Shown here in pieces: positions 51,942 through 61,484 of a stretch of DNA of 64,000 nt (its first letter is position 1; each line of letters starts with the position of its first letter). Both the position numbers and the translations under genes were made by a program. This stretch comes from RBC074 sp964470555 (lineage in GTDB: Bacteria; Acidobacteriota; Blastocatellia; RBC074): the NCBI GenBank assembly GCA_964470555.1, contig CAYYDG010000015.1, positions 1-64,000 of the forward strand, in the 5' to 3' direction. The notes beneath the pieces were generated by a model. The model was not told the DNA's origin, searched no databases, and saw nothing but the letters and a program-made list of their open reading frames with translations.

Positions 51942-52100
51942 ATGAACCCACACTGGATTCAAGCCACTTTTATGACGGTCAAGAAAGCCATGCGCAAATG
52001 CCCTCATTGCGGCAAAAAAGCCGCTTATCCGCCAAAAAAGCCGGGTCAATTTCACTTGTGCAAACATTGCCATCATCGTTTCAAGGAGAAGGAAAGTTAG
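51942..52100 (+). CDS. 52-residue zinc-ribbon protein
   Basis: A very strong AAAGGAGGGAGG precedes ATG 51942. The peptide carries CPHCGKKAAYPPKK and CKHCHHRFKEKES, two C-x-x-C knuckles about 20 residues apart, as in small zinc ribbons; the rest is basic. It ends three bases before the antiporter ATG, so both are read from one message. A nucleic-acid-binding or regulatory role is possible; the family is not recognised. Confidence 0.7.
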   Translation: MNPHWIQATFMTVKKAMRKCPHCGKKAAYPPKKPGQFHLCKHCHHRFKEKES

Positions 52101-52103
52101 CCA

Positions 52104-54149
52104 ATGCCTCACGACATACCTTTATTGACTGATTTGTTGATTCTGCTGCTGGCCGCGTTGCCGATAGCATTCCTGTGTCATCGGTTGCGATTGCCGGTGA
52201 TTGTCGGGTTTATGTTGACCGGCATCATCATCGGCCCGTCCGGAGCCGGATTGATCCACGACGTTCACGCCGTGGAGTTGATGGCCGAAATAGGAGTGGT
52301 GTTGTTGCTGTTCACCATCGGTCTGGAATTTTCTCTGCGACGAATGGTGGAAATGAAGCGACTGGTTCTGGTGGGCGGAGGTTTGCAGGTTGCGCTGACG
52401 ATTTTGCTGGTGTTCGGCCTGGCGTGGTTGTTCGGGCGGTCGTTCAGCCAATCGGTCTTTTTCGGATTTTTGTTTGCGTTGTCCAGCACGGCGATAGTGC
52501 TGAAAAGTTATATGGATCGCGCCGAAGTCGAAGCTCCACACGGCAAAGCCGGCGTCGGCATTCTGTTGTTTCAGGATTTGTGCATAGTGCCGATGATGTT
52601 GTTGACGCCGGTTCTGAGCGGGAAGGAAGGTTCCGAACCGCTGCAAATCGCGTTGACTCTGGGCAAGGCCTTATTGGCGATTGTGGCCATTATCTTGACC
52701 GCGCGCATCGTCGTGCCGTTTTTGCTGGAACGAATCGTCAATCTGCGCAGCCCCGAAATTTTCATCGTTTTCGTGGTGCTGGTCAGTTTGGGAACGGCTG
52801 CCGTGACTGCGCAGTTCGGATTGTCGCTGGCGCTCGGAGCATTTATCGCCGGATTGGTGCTGTCGGAATCGGAATACAGTCACCAGATAGTGTCTGACGT
52901 GCTGCCGTTTCGGGACGTTTTCAACAGCCTGTTTTTCATTTCGATTGGAATGTTGTTGTCGCTCAACGCCCTGCTTTCAGGATTGACGACGGTGCTGTTT
53001 CTGCTGGCGGCCCTGGTTGTGGGCAAAGCCTTGATCGTGCTTGCGGTCGCGCTGCTGCTCGGCAATTCGCTGCGCGTGGCGACGATGATCGGACTGGGTT
53101 TGGCTCAGGTCGGCGAATTTTCCTTCATTCTGGCCAAGGTCGGCGCAGGGCAAGGGCTGCTTTCAGACGGCGATTACCAGCAATTTCTGGCGGCTTCGAT
53201 TCTTTCGATGATACTGACGCCGTTTTTGATCAAGGCTGCGCCGCGCGCCGGATACGCCCTGCAATCGCTGGTTTCGCCCAAATCCAAAGAAGACTTTCCG
53301 GTCGAATCATTGAAAACGCCTGACCACCAAAAAGGTCACGTCATCATCATCGGCTACGGTATGAACGGGCGCAATCTGGCAAAGGTACTGAGCCGGACTT
53401 CTGTTCCGCACACGGTGTTGGAACTGAACGCCGAAAACGTCCGCAAAGGCAAGGCCGATGGCGCGCCGATTCATTATGGCGACGCCACGCGGCGCGAAAT
53501 CTTGCAGCACGCCGGATTGGCTTCGGCCAGGATTCTGGTTGTTGCGATTTCCGATCTGCTGGCCACGCGCCGCATCGTTGCGCAGGCACGCGAAATGAAT
53601 TCCGACCTGAACATCATTGTCCGCACGCGCTATATGTCAGAACTCGACGATCTGTATTCGCTCGGAGCCAATCAGGTCATTCCAGAAGAATTTGAAACCA
53701 GCATTGAAATCTTTTCGCGGGTGTTGCGCGAATACGGCATTGGGCGAAACATGATCGAACGCGAAGCGCAGGAAATTCGGCGCGAAGGTTACAAAGTGCT
53801 GCGATCTTCGTCCTTGCCTTTGGCCGAATTCAGCGTCGTCGCCGAAGCCTTCGGAGCCGTTTCGTCCGAAGCGGTCTTCATTGACGAACATTCGCCCGCG
53901 ATTGGCAAAACTCTGGCGGAACTCAATCTGCGCCATCGCGCGGGCGTGACCGTCACCGCAGCGGTTTGCGACAATCTCACGCAGATCAATCTAGGCCCTG
54001 AATTCAAAATCCGCGCCAACGACATTCTGGTGTTGCTGGGCAATCCCGAACAGATCGAACAGGCGCTGGAAATCCTCAACGGCGAATCTGCGCCCGATCA
54101 ATCCCTTTCTGAACAGGAAAACAAAATCGCCGATGTGACGTTGGCGTAA
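52104..54149 (+). CDS. Monovalent cation:proton antiporter, KefB/KefC type, with TrkA domains
   Basis: The 681-residue protein has an N-terminal Na+/H+ exchanger domain of about 12 helices (HRLRLPVIVGFMLTGIIIGP, LLLFTIGLEFSLRRM, HGKAGVGILLFQDLCIVPMM), an RCK/TrkA-N domain binding NAD(H) (HVIIIGYGMNGRNLAKVLSR, around 413-432) and a TrkA-C domain (FIDEHSPAIGKTLAELNLRH to FKIRANDILVLLG). It mediates K+ or Na+ efflux against protons, gated by cytosolic ligands. It is the last gene of the CaCA/zinc ribbon/antiporter group. Confidence 0.93.
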   Translation: MPHDIPLLTDLLILLLAALPIAFLCHRLRLPVIVGFMLTGIIIGPSGAGLIHDVHAVELMAEIGVVLLLFTIGLEFSLRRMVEMKRLVLVGGGLQVALTILLVFGLAWLFGRSFSQSVFFGFLFALSSTAIVLKSYMDRAEVEAPHGKAGVGILLFQDLCIVPMMLLTPVLSGKEGSEPLQIALTLGKALLAIVAIILTARIVVPFLLERIVNLRSPEIFIVFVVLVSLGTAAVTAQFGLSLALGAFIAGLVLSESEYSHQIVSDVLPFRDVFNSLFFISIGMLLSLNALLSGLTTVLFLLAALVVGKALIVLAVALLLGNSLRVATMIGLGLAQVGEFSFILAKVGAGQGLLSDGDYQQFLAASILSMILTPFLIKAAPRAGYALQSLVSPKSKEDFPVESLKTPDHQKGHVIIIGYGMNGRNLAKVLSRTSVPHTVLELNAENVRKGKADGAPIHYGDATRREILQHAGLASARILVVAISDLLATRRIVAQAREMNSDLNIIVRTRYMSELDDLYSLGANQVIPEEFETSIEIFSRVLREYGIGRNMIEREAQEIRREGYKVLRSSSLPLAEFSVVAEAFGAVSSEAVFIDEHSPAIGKTLAELNLRHRAGVTVTAAVCDNLTQINLGPEFKIRANDILVLLGNPEQIEQALEILNGESAPDQSLSEQENKIADVTLA

Positions 54150-54167
54150 CGCCAGCGACACATCGGC
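54129..54167. terminator. Bidirectional hairpin between antiporter and OsmC genes
   Basis: GCCGATGTGACGTTGGCGT and ACGCCAGCGACACATCGGC pair over 19 positions with two mismatches and a one-base loop. The left arm contains the antiporter's last codons and stop. It lies between converging genes and is probably a shared terminator, though T-runs are weak. Confidence 0.6.
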
Positions 54168-54193
54168 ATAAAGTCGAATCGTTATGAATTGGG

Positions 54194-54784
54194 TCAGGCT
54201 GCGGCTTTCCGCGAAGTTTGTGTTTCAGTGGCCAGTTGAACCGTCACCGGCACAGGGTTGGAAACGATGTCGAACACAGGCGAACGTCTTTGCGCCAATT
54301 CGACCAATTCGCGCAGCTTTTCTTCCGGCGCATCGGCTTTGATCTTGAACGTGACGTTGAGGTTTTCGTAACCGTTTCTGACCTTGTCCGACAAACCGAG
54401 AAATCCATGCAGGTCCAGTTCGCCTTCGTAACTGGATTCGACCGATTCGATGGTGATGCCTTGCGCGGCGGCGTGATAAACCAGGCTGGTCGTCAAACAA
54501 CCGGCCAGCGCCGCCATCACGTATTCCACCGGATTGGCGCCGTTGTCTTCGCCGAGCAACACGCCGGGTTCATCGGCATCCATCACGAACGGGGTCGTGC
54601 GCGAAGTGTCTTCCTGTCCCGCGCCGTAAAAATCCTTGACCGTGGTGGTGTTGTGTCCGCCGCGAACCCAGCGATTGCTGGCGCGAAAACGAAATTTGGC
54701 CAATCCCGGCGTTTCCTTGATGGCGTTGATGGTTCCGAACAATTGGTCAACGTTGACTCCATTGATGATTTTCTGTCCTGTCAT
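54194..54784 (-). CDS. OsmC family protein with a single conserved cysteine
   Basis: The 196-residue OsmC/Ohr-like protein has EDNGANPVEYVMAALAGCLTTS (read as two parts) with the first redox Cys96, and the C-terminal RRSPVFDIVSNPVPV, where the second cysteine of the usual C-P-V motif is Ser168. OsmC proteins reduce organic hydroperoxides through two cysteines, so this one may work by another mechanism or bind different ligands. GGAG precedes the start. It is part of a minus-strand group with a small exported protein and a di-iron protein. Confidence 0.85.
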   Translation of the reverse strand: MTGQKIINGVNVDQLFGTINAIKETPGLAKFRFRASNRWVRGGHNTTTVKDFYGAGQEDTSRTTPFVMDADEPGVLLGEDNGANPVEYVMAALAGCLTTSLVYHAAAQGITIESVESSYEGELDLHGFLGLSDKVRNGYENLNVTFKIKADAPEEKLRELVELAQRRSPVFDIVSNPVPVTVQLATETQTSRKAAA

Positions 54785-54912
54785 TTTCTTCTTCTCCTTG
54801 TGAAATCGGTTTCTGTTTTTTCAAGCATCGCCCGCATCCGAACGATGCTTTTGCCGGTAAGAATGCGACACGATTCTGGACTTCGGTTGCCGCCGCCAGA
54901 ATCGTGTTGTCA

Positions 54913-55257
54913 TTACTGCTGTTTGATCTGGCACTGACAAGTGCGCCCTGGGAAATAGCCGCTGTACACAATCGCTGTGCGTCCGGGCTTCAAATTTTTC
55001 GGCATCGTCGTGGAGGTTTTGTCCTCGATGGAACCGTCGAATTTGATCAGCGTGCCTTTGGCAATCACATGGTCTGTGCGATTGGTGACCAACACCTGTT
55101 TGATGTTGTTGCCCATGACGCGGCATTCCAAAGATTGTCTTTCCGCCGAACCTGAACTGTTCGGGTTCGCCTGCGAACCGCCAGTCAGCGACAGCGTCAA
55201 TGCCAGCGCCAGAGTCAAAAGCTTGATGGTTGCAGTCAGTTTGTTTTGTGATTTCAT
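54913..55257 (-). CDS. Small secreted protein of unknown function
   Basis: The 114-residue protein has a signal peptide (LLTLALALTLSLTGGSQA) and a mature part with SLECRVMGNNIKQVLVTNRT, GTLIKFDGSIEDKTSTTMPKN and GRTCQCQIKQQ. Three cysteines and alternating hydrophobics suggest a small beta domain stabilised by a disulfide. No family is recognised. GGAG is well placed. It lies between the OsmC and di-iron genes. Confidence 0.7.
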   Translation of the reverse strand: MKSQNKLTATIKLLTLALALTLSLTGGSQANPNSSGSAERQSLECRVMGNNIKQVLVTNRTDHVIAKGTLIKFDGSIEDKTSTTMPKNLKPGRTAIVYSGYFPGRTCQCQIKQQ

Positions 55258-55311
55258 AAAGTTCTCCTTCTCTTGATTCAGTTAGTGATTGGTTGTTGTG
55301 GATCGCGGCGA

Positions 55312-56262
55312 TTAACAAAACATCGGCGCGACTTCTTCTTCCAGACGTTTTCTGGCCGCGGGCATCAACCGTTCGACCGTTGCCAGAAAGTTTGGATGCG
55401 TCATTCCGCTGCCCAGATAAGTCCAGCGATTGGCCTGGTGTTGAACGGCCATGAATTGTTCGCGTTCGTCGGTGGTCAATGTGCGACCGGTGACGCGCTC
55501 GAATGCTTCCAGGTCGAATTGCGTTTGCATCTTCAATCCGCCGTCCAGGAACCCGCCGATTTCCAGATACCCGTTGATCGCTGTTTCGATTTCCTGCTCG
55601 CTGCAACCAGCCGCCAGCGATTCGACCATCAAGGTGTCCAGCTTGGCGTGTTGCGATTCTTCCATCCAATGATGTTTGAGCAGGCTTTTGAACTGAGTGT
55701 CCAGTCGCTGATTGTCGGCGATGCTGTCCAGGTAATGCCGCTGCGTCATCCATTCGATGTGCAGAATCACCATCGCCACCGACAGTGGGTGATGCGCCAG
55801 CACCGCTTTGGCGATTTCCGATGGAGGGCCGATCACGGCGCAATCCGATTGGAAGCCGGTTTTGAACTCTTCGGAGAAGCGTTTGAACAGATGGATGTGT
55901 TTGGCTTCTTCGCTGGCGAATTGCAGAAACGCGCGCGTCTGGTAATCGTCCGCGTCCAGTTGAGGCCGCGTGTGATCCATCACGAACGGCAGAATGAATT
56001 CTTCGACCAGGCCGAAAATGGCCAGGTAGGCATGACCGCGAATCTGGTTCAACAGGCGTTTTTCGTCAGCATTCAAAAAATCCATCGTCTGAACGCTAGC
56101 CAGCGATTCCGGCATAAACGGTTTGGAAAAATCCAGCCGTTTGTCGCCGCCGATGATGTCTTCGATCTTCCAATTGATTTTTTGCGAAGCGGCGAGCGTG
56201 TCCTTGTAACTGTAACTCGCGCCATTGGCAGTCGTCGTTTTTTGTTTCGTTGCCGTAGCCAT
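55312..56262 (-). CDS. Ferritin-like di-iron protein (R2-like/AurF-like oxygenase candidate)
   Basis: The 316-residue helical protein has a di-iron carboxylate ligand set in the right order: Glu87/Glu88 (FGLVEEFILPF), Glu119-x-x-His122 (FASEEAKHIHLF), Glu170 (ILHIEWM) and Glu202-x-x-His205 (MEESQHAKLD). This E, ExxH, E, ExxH pattern is shared by ribonucleotide reductase R2, R2-like oxidases and AurF-type N-oxygenases. Which of these it is cannot be decided. It is a soluble cytoplasmic protein starting after GGAG. Neighbours are a secreted small protein and an OsmC protein, hinting at oxidative-stress context. Confidence 0.78.
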   Translation of the reverse strand: MATATKQKTTTANGASYSYKDTLAASQKINWKIEDIIGGDKRLDFSKPFMPESLASVQTMDFLNADEKRLLNQIRGHAYLAIFGLVEEFILPFVMDHTRPQLDADDYQTRAFLQFASEEAKHIHLFKRFSEEFKTGFQSDCAVIGPPSEIAKAVLAHHPLSVAMVILHIEWMTQRHYLDSIADNQRLDTQFKSLLKHHWMEESQHAKLDTLMVESLAAGCSEQEIETAINGYLEIGGFLDGGLKMQTQFDLEAFERVTGRTLTTDEREQFMAVQHQANRWTYLGSGMTHPNFLATVERLMPAARKRLEEEVAPMFC

Positions 56263-56478
56263 TGTGGTTTCTCCTTCTTTTGATAATCGTCAAAAATTCA
56301 ATTCAACGAGGCGTTCATTCGCCTTCACCAACAAAAGACGGAATCGGCGTGGGAAACCGGACAAAGGTCGAAAAGAATTTTTTGGCTTTCTTCGCCGCGT
56401 CAGATTTGGTGTGCTAAATTGGCCGCAACCACAAACAAACGTTGCCGGCATTTCAATCAATTTGTATGGAGAAGTTTG

Positions 56479-57063
56479 ATGAATCGTCCCGCTTCGGAAG
56501 AAATCACTCAGTTGCTGCTGGCCTGGGGCGGCGGTGATGAAACCGCGCTGGAACGATTGATGCCGCTGGTGCATACCGAACTGAAACGATTGGCCAAACG
56601 GTACATGAACCGCCAGCGCAGCGGGCATACGTTGCAAACGACTGCGTTGGTCAACGAAGCGTATCTGCGGTTGATAGATTCCAGTCGCGTGCAATGGCAG
56701 AACCGCGCGCATTTTTTCGCCATCTCGGCGCAATTGATGCGGCGGATTCTGGTGGATGCGGCGCGCGCCAAACATAATCTGAAACGCGGGGGCGGCGCTC
56801 AGGTGATTGCGCTGGACGAAGCGCCGGACGTGTTCAACGAACAAGCGGCGGAATTGATTGCGCTGGACGAGGCATTGAAAGCGCTGGCTTCATTCAGCCC
56901 GCGCTTAAGTCAGGTGGTCGAGTTGAGGTATTTCGGTGGATTGAGCGAAGAAGAAATCGCCGAAGTTTTGAAAACTTCGACGCGCACTATTCGCCGCGAT
57001 TGGAAATTGGCGCGCACCTGGCTGTATCGTGAATTGAGCAGGGAAACGAACGATGACGCCTGA
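56479..57063 (+). CDS. ECF-like sigma factor (Sig-70_X6/TIGR02999-like)
   Basis: The 194-residue protein starts at ATG 56479 after GGAG. EEITQLLLAWGGGDETALER, HTLQTTALVNEAYLRLI and FFAISAQLMRRILVDAARA are the conserved region 2 of the ECF-like 'Sig-70_X6' sigma group; SEEEIAEVLKTSTRTIRRDW is region 4. This group is found next to Ser/Thr kinases in Acidobacteria and Planctomycetes. Its 3' end overlaps the kinase start by 11 bases, so the two are co-translated. Confidence 0.92.
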   Translation: MNRPASEEITQLLLAWGGGDETALERLMPLVHTELKRLAKRYMNRQRSGHTLQTTALVNEAYLRLIDSSRVQWQNRAHFFAISAQLMRRILVDAARAKHNLKRGGGAQVIALDEAPDVFNEQAAELIALDEALKALASFSPRLSQVVELRYFGGLSEEEIAEVLKTSTRTIRRDWKLARTWLYRELSRETNDDA

Positions 57064-60000
57064 ACGCTGGGATCAAGTCGGCAAGCTGTATCACGACGCG
57101 CTGGAACTGGAACCGGAACGACGCGCGGCCTTTCTGGATGAAGCATGTGCCGGGGATACGTCGTTGCGTCGTGAAGTGGAATCGTTGCTGGCGGCGGAAA
57201 CACGCGTCGGAGATTTCATCGCCGAGCCTGTGTTTGAAGCTGCAGCAGAGTTGCTGACGGAAGAAACGACTTCCGGCCTCGCCGGCAGGCAATTGGGCGA
57301 ATACGAAATTCTGGCGTTTCTGGGCAAGGGCGGAATGGGCGAGGTTTATCTGGCGCGCGATCCGAGTCTGGAACGCAAGATTGCTCTGAAATTGCTGCTG
57401 CCCGATTTTACGGGTGATGAAGCGCGAGTATCCCGCTTTATCCGCGAAGCCAAAGCCGTTTCGGCGCTCAATCATCCGAACATCATCACCATTCACGAAA
57501 TCGGCGAAACCGACGGACGCCGTTACATCGCCACGGAATTCATCGAAGGCCAGACGCTGCGCAGACAATTGTCCGCCAGACAACTTCAGATCGCAGACAC
57601 GGTCGAAATCGTTTTCCAAATCGCGCAGGCGCTGGACGCAGCGCATAGCGCCGGAATCATTCACCGCGACATCAAACCGGAAAATGTCATGGTGCGTCCC
57701 GACGGATTGGTCAAGGTGCTTGATTTCGGACTGGCCAAACTGACCGAAAACGATGCCACGCAATCGGAATTCGACACTCAGGCGACCAGCGCCGCCAGCT
57801 TCAAAACCGGTCCAGGAATTGTTCTGGGGACTGTGGCCTATATGTCGCCCGAACAGTTGCGCGGCCACGAAGCCGACGCGCGCAGCGATTTGTTCAGTCT
57901 GGGCGTGTTGTTTTATGAATTGATCGCCGGGCGGCGTCCGTTTACAGGCGAAACCAGCAGCCATGTGGTCGTCGCCATTCTGGAACAAGACCCGCCGCCG
58001 CTGACGCAATTCGCGCCGGAAATTTCCGTCGAACTTCAACGAATCATCGGCAAATTGCTCAACAAAGATGCCGGGCAACGTTATCAATCAGTCAAGGATT
58101 TGATGGCCGATTTGGAACCATTTCGACAACGAATGTTCCGCAATCCAGTCGCCTTCAACCAACAACCGACCGCCGAAGCGCCAGCCCAATCCACAGGCAA
58201 AGGCGCGGCAACCAGCACCAAAACCACGTTTGCGCGATTGTTTCATCAGCTTCAATTTCATCGCCGGTTCGTCTGGGTTGCGCTGGCTGTAATGGTTTTG
58301 GCGACGGCGGGCTTTTTATACTTTTCGCGGCGGGCTGAAACTCTGACGGAAAAAGACACCTTGTTGCTGGCCGATTTCGTCAATCTGACCGGCGAAGACG
58401 TATTCGACAGCACGTTGAAACAGGCGTTGGCCGTACAATTGGAGCAAACGCCGTTTTTGAGTTTTCTGGCCGAAGACCGCATCCGCGAAACGTTGCGATA
58501 TATGAAACGCGAGCCGGATGAGCGCGTCACCAAAGAACTGGCGCGCGAAATTTGCGAACGACAGGGCGTCAAGGCATTCATTGTCGGTTCGATTGCGCGG
58601 TTCGACCGTCATTATTCGATCACGCTGGAAACCATCAACGGTCAAACCGGCGAAACCATTGCGCGCTCGCTGGCCGAAGCCGAAGGCAAAGACCGCGTGT
58701 TGCGCGCGCTGAGCAATGCCGCGACTCAATTGCGCGAACGCATGGGCGAATCGCTCGCTTCGATTCGACAGTTCGACGCGCCGCTGGAACAGGCGACGAC
58801 TTCTTCATTGGAAGCGTTCAAGGCGTGGGCGCATGGCATTGAACTGGTCAGAAGTCGCAAAAGTGGGGCGTTGCCGTTTTATTACCGCGCAAAAGAACTC
58901 GATCCGAATTTTGCCCGCGTCTACGTTTCGCTTTCGCTGGCGCACGCCAACCAGGGCGAAATCGAACAAGCGGCGGAATACGCCGCGCAAGCTTATGAGT
59001 TGCGCCACCATGTGACCGAACGCGAAAAGTTCGACATCGCCGCCAATTACCACACTATGGTGACAGGCGATTTGTTGAAAGCCATCGAACAACTGGAACT
59101 GTGGCGACAAACGTATGCGCGCGATTACAGCCCGCTGAGCCGGTTGTCCATGCTGTACAGATTGGTCGGACGATTGGAAAAATCGCTGGCCGCCGCGCGC
59201 GAAGCGCGTCAGATCAATTCCGGCGCTTATGTCCCGCGTGTGGCCATGGGAACGGCGCTGGTGCAGATGAACCGTTTTGACGAAGCGCAATCGGTCATCC
59301 GCGAAGCGCTGGATCAACGGCTGGCCACGGCGACTTCGCGCCGCGATTTGTTTCAAGTGGCATTTATCCGCGGCGACACGGCGACGATGCAGCGCCAACT
59401 GGATTGGGCGGCGCAAAGTTCCGATTCGCATCTGGCCGTTTACTGGCAAGCACAAACGGCTTCGTTCGCCGGACGATTGAAACAGGCGAACGAATTGTAT
59501 CAACGGGCGGCTTCCGTGCTGGCAGCGGAATCGCCGGAACGCGCCGCATTGGTTGCCGAGGAATCCCTGTTGCGAAATGCAATGTGCGGCATGTGTCAGC
59601 CAGTCAAAACCGCCAAACCGGTTGCCGTGTCGCGCATCACGCAACAATCGCAAATGCCCATTGCCGTCAGCCGTGCGTTAGCACTGGCGTTATGTGGTGA
59701 ATTCAACCGCGCCCAGGCGTTGGTCGAAGAAATCGCCAAAACCAATCCGCAATCGTTTTTGGCGAACGCGATCTGGTTGCCGGTGATTCGCGCGGCGATT
59801 GAATTGCGAAGAGGAAACCCGGCTCAAGCGATACAAGTGTTGCAACCGACGCTGGCTTACGAACAGACGGCTTCGTTCTGGCCGACGTTTTTGCGCGGGC
59901 AATCCTTGCTGGCGCAAAACGCCGGAACCGAAGCGGCTTCGGAATTTCAAAAGATTCAGGACAATCGAGGCTGGGATGTCACGTCGCCGCTGTGGCCGCT

Positions 60001-60145
60001 GGCGCAACTTGGTTTGGCGCGCGCCGCCGCTTTGTCCGGCGATGCCGCCCAGAGTCGTCAATGGCGGCAATCGTTTTCTGACTTATGGAAAGACGCCGAC
60101 GGAGATTTGCTGGCGCGGTTCGACGCCGCCGACGAGTTGAACTGA
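57053..60145 (+). CDS. Membrane Ser/Thr protein kinase with C-terminal TPR-like repeats
   Basis: The 1030-residue protein has about 80 residues of N-terminal helical domain, then a Hanks-type kinase: LGKGGMGEVYLARD (near 90), the Lys near 112 in KIALKLL, HRDIKPENV (near 204), DFGLAKL and GTVAYMSPEQLRGH. A transmembrane helix (about 404-425) leads to an outside region with a CsgG/FlgO-like part (LLADFVNLTGEDVFDSTLKQ) and TPR-type helical repeats (AREARQINSGAYVPRVAMGT...). It phosphorylates Ser/Thr in response to an external cue. The sigma factor gene overlaps its start, suggesting kinase-linked control of that sigma factor. Confidence 0.93.
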   Translation: MTPERWDQVGKLYHDALELEPERRAAFLDEACAGDTSLRREVESLLAAETRVGDFIAEPVFEAAAELLTEETTSGLAGRQLGEYEILAFLGKGGMGEVYLARDPSLERKIALKLLLPDFTGDEARVSRFIREAKAVSALNHPNIITIHEIGETDGRRYIATEFIEGQTLRRQLSARQLQIADTVEIVFQIAQALDAAHSAGIIHRDIKPENVMVRPDGLVKVLDFGLAKLTENDATQSEFDTQATSAASFKTGPGIVLGTVAYMSPEQLRGHEADARSDLFSLGVLFYELIAGRRPFTGETSSHVVVAILEQDPPPLTQFAPEISVELQRIIGKLLNKDAGQRYQSVKDLMADLEPFRQRMFRNPVAFNQQPTAEAPAQSTGKGAATSTKTTFARLFHQLQFHRRFVWVALAVMVLATAGFLYFSRRAETLTEKDTLLLADFVNLTGEDVFDSTLKQALAVQLEQTPFLSFLAEDRIRETLRYMKREPDERVTKELAREICERQGVKAFIVGSIARFDRHYSITLETINGQTGETIARSLAEAEGKDRVLRALSNAATQLRERMGESLASIRQFDAPLEQATTSSLEAFKAWAHGIELVRSRKSGALPFYYRAKELDPNFARVYVSLSLAHANQGEIEQAAEYAAQAYELRHHVTEREKFDIAANYHTMVTGDLLKAIEQLELWRQTYARDYSPLSRLSMLYRLVGRLEKSLAAAREARQINSGAYVPRVAMGTALVQMNRFDEAQSVIREALDQRLATATSRRDLFQVAFIRGDTATMQRQLDWAAQSSDSHLAVYWQAQTASFAGRLKQANELYQRAASVLAAESPERAALVAEESLLRNAMCGMCQPVKTAKPVAVSRITQQSQMPIAVSRALALALCGEFNRAQALVEEIAKTNPQSFLANAIWLPVIRAAIELRRGNPAQAIQVLQPTLAYEQTASFWPTFLRGQSLLAQNAGTEAASEFQKIQDNRGWDVTSPLWPLAQLGLARAAALSGDAAQSRQWRQSFSDLWKDADGDLLARFDAADELN

Positions 60146-60167
60146 GAATTGGCGATCACCGGACATC

Positions 60168-60208
60168 AAAAAAAGGCACACGAGAATTTTCCTCGTGTGC
60201 CTTTTTGT
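60168..60208. terminator. Bidirectional intrinsic terminator between kinase and aldolase genes
   Basis: AAAAAGGCACACGAG (60170-60184) and CTCGTGTGCCTTTTT (60192-60206) form a perfect 15-bp stem with a seven-base loop, flanked by A- and T-runs on both sides, between converging genes. Confidence 0.92.
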
Positions 60209-60233
60209 TTGGTTCAGCAAATGAATCGCCAGG

Positions 60234-61304
60234 TTAGGCGACGGTGATTTCCTTGGCCAGATACACATCCTGAATCGCGTTCAGGATTTCCACGCCTTCT
60301 TTCATCGGGCGCTGGAACGCTTTGCGACCGGAGATCAATCCCGTTCCGCCTGCGCGTTTGTTGACGATGGCGGTGGTCACGGCTTCGGCCAGATCGCTGG
60401 CGCCTTTGGATTCGCCGCCGGAATTAATCAATCCCGCGCGTCCCATGTAACAGTTGGCGACCTGATACCGCGTCAGGTCAATCAGATTGTCCGATGACAG
60501 TTCGGTGTACACGCGGTCGTCAATCTTGCCGTAGGGATTTTCCTTCGACGACAGAGCTTTGTACCCGCCGTTATTCAGCGGCAATTTCTGTTTGATGATG
60601 TCGGCTTCGATGGTCACGCCCAGGTGGTTGGCCTGACCGGTCAAATCCGCCGATACGTGATAATCCTTGTCTTTCTTGAAGTCAGGATTACGCAGGTAAC
60701 ACCACAGCACGGTGTACAGACCCAGTTCATGCGCGTGCTGGAACGCTTCGGAAACTTCCTGCAACTGGCGCGTGGCTTCGTCCGAACCGAAGTAAATCGT
60801 CGCGCCGATGCCGGTCGCGCCCATGTCGAATGCCTGATCCACACGACCAAACATGACCTGGTCGAATTTGTTCGGATAGGTCAGGAATTCGTTGTGGTTG
60901 ATTTTGACGATGAAGGGAATGCGGTGCGCGTATTTGCGGCTGCATGCTCCGAGCACGCCCAGCGTCGAAGCCACAGCGTTGCATCCGCCTTCGATGGCCA
61001 GTTCGACGATTTTGGCCGGGTCGAAGTAAATCGGGTTTTTGGCGAAGCTGGCTCCGGCAGAATGTTCGATGCCCTGATCAACCGGCAAAATCGAAAGGTA
61101 GCCGGTTCCGGCCAGACGGCCAGTGTTGAACGTATGCTGCAAATTTCTGAGCACTGCCGACGGACGATCCGAATCCGTCCACACGCGATCCACGAAATCC
61201 GGTCCTGGCAAATGCAGTGATTCTTTGGAAATTGTTTTGCATTGGTGAGTGAGCAAAGCTTGCCCTTCTGCTCCCAGCAGCTTCTCGATTGCTTGAATGT
61301 CCAT
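60234..61304 (-). CDS. Class I fructose-bisphosphate aldolase (archaeal/FbaB-DhnA type)
   Basis: The 356-residue enzyme has LSILPVDQGIEHSAGASFA, FIVKINHNEFLTYPN, ATGIGATIYFGSD and NSGGESKGASD, matching the DhnA-type class I aldolases that form a lysine Schiff base and need no metal. It cleaves fructose 1,6-bisphosphate to glyceraldehyde 3-phosphate and dihydroxyacetone phosphate in glycolysis or gluconeogenesis. The ribosome site (GGAG, ten bases away) is acceptable. A strong terminator ends the gene. Confidence 0.92.
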   Translation of the reverse strand: MDIQAIEKLLGAEGQALLTHQCKTISKESLHLPGPDFVDRVWTDSDRPSAVLRNLQHTFNTGRLAGTGYLSILPVDQGIEHSAGASFAKNPIYFDPAKIVELAIEGGCNAVASTLGVLGACSRKYAHRIPFIVKINHNEFLTYPNKFDQVMFGRVDQAFDMGATGIGATIYFGSDEATRQLQEVSEAFQHAHELGLYTVLWCYLRNPDFKKDKDYHVSADLTGQANHLGVTIEADIIKQKLPLNNGGYKALSSKENPYGKIDDRVYTELSSDNLIDLTRYQVANCYMGRAGLINSGGESKGASDLAEAVTTAIVNKRAGGTGLISGRKAFQRPMKEGVEILNAIQDVYLAKEITVA

Positions 61305-61419
61305 TGGTTGTAATCTCCGAATCAGTTGAGGTGGAAAAAAGTAAGCGGGATTCTACTGTGTAGGTTTTGGAATGGTCAAACCAAGAAGGTGAGCCGCTGA
61401 GCCTTGGAATGACAGAAGG

Positions 61420-61459
61420 CGAGGATCAGGGAAGGCGCAACGCTCTTTCCTGATCCTCG
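61420..61459 (-). terminator. Probable terminator hairpin after the RibD/DHFR-like gene
   Basis: CGAGGATCAGGGAA and TTCCTGATCCTCG pair with one bulge. It lies 26 bases after the reductase stop on the minus strand. The following T-richness is modest, so it may be only a transcript-end hairpin. Confidence 0.5.
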
Positions 61460-61484
61460 AACGCGCCTCGGTCGCGAATGCCCA

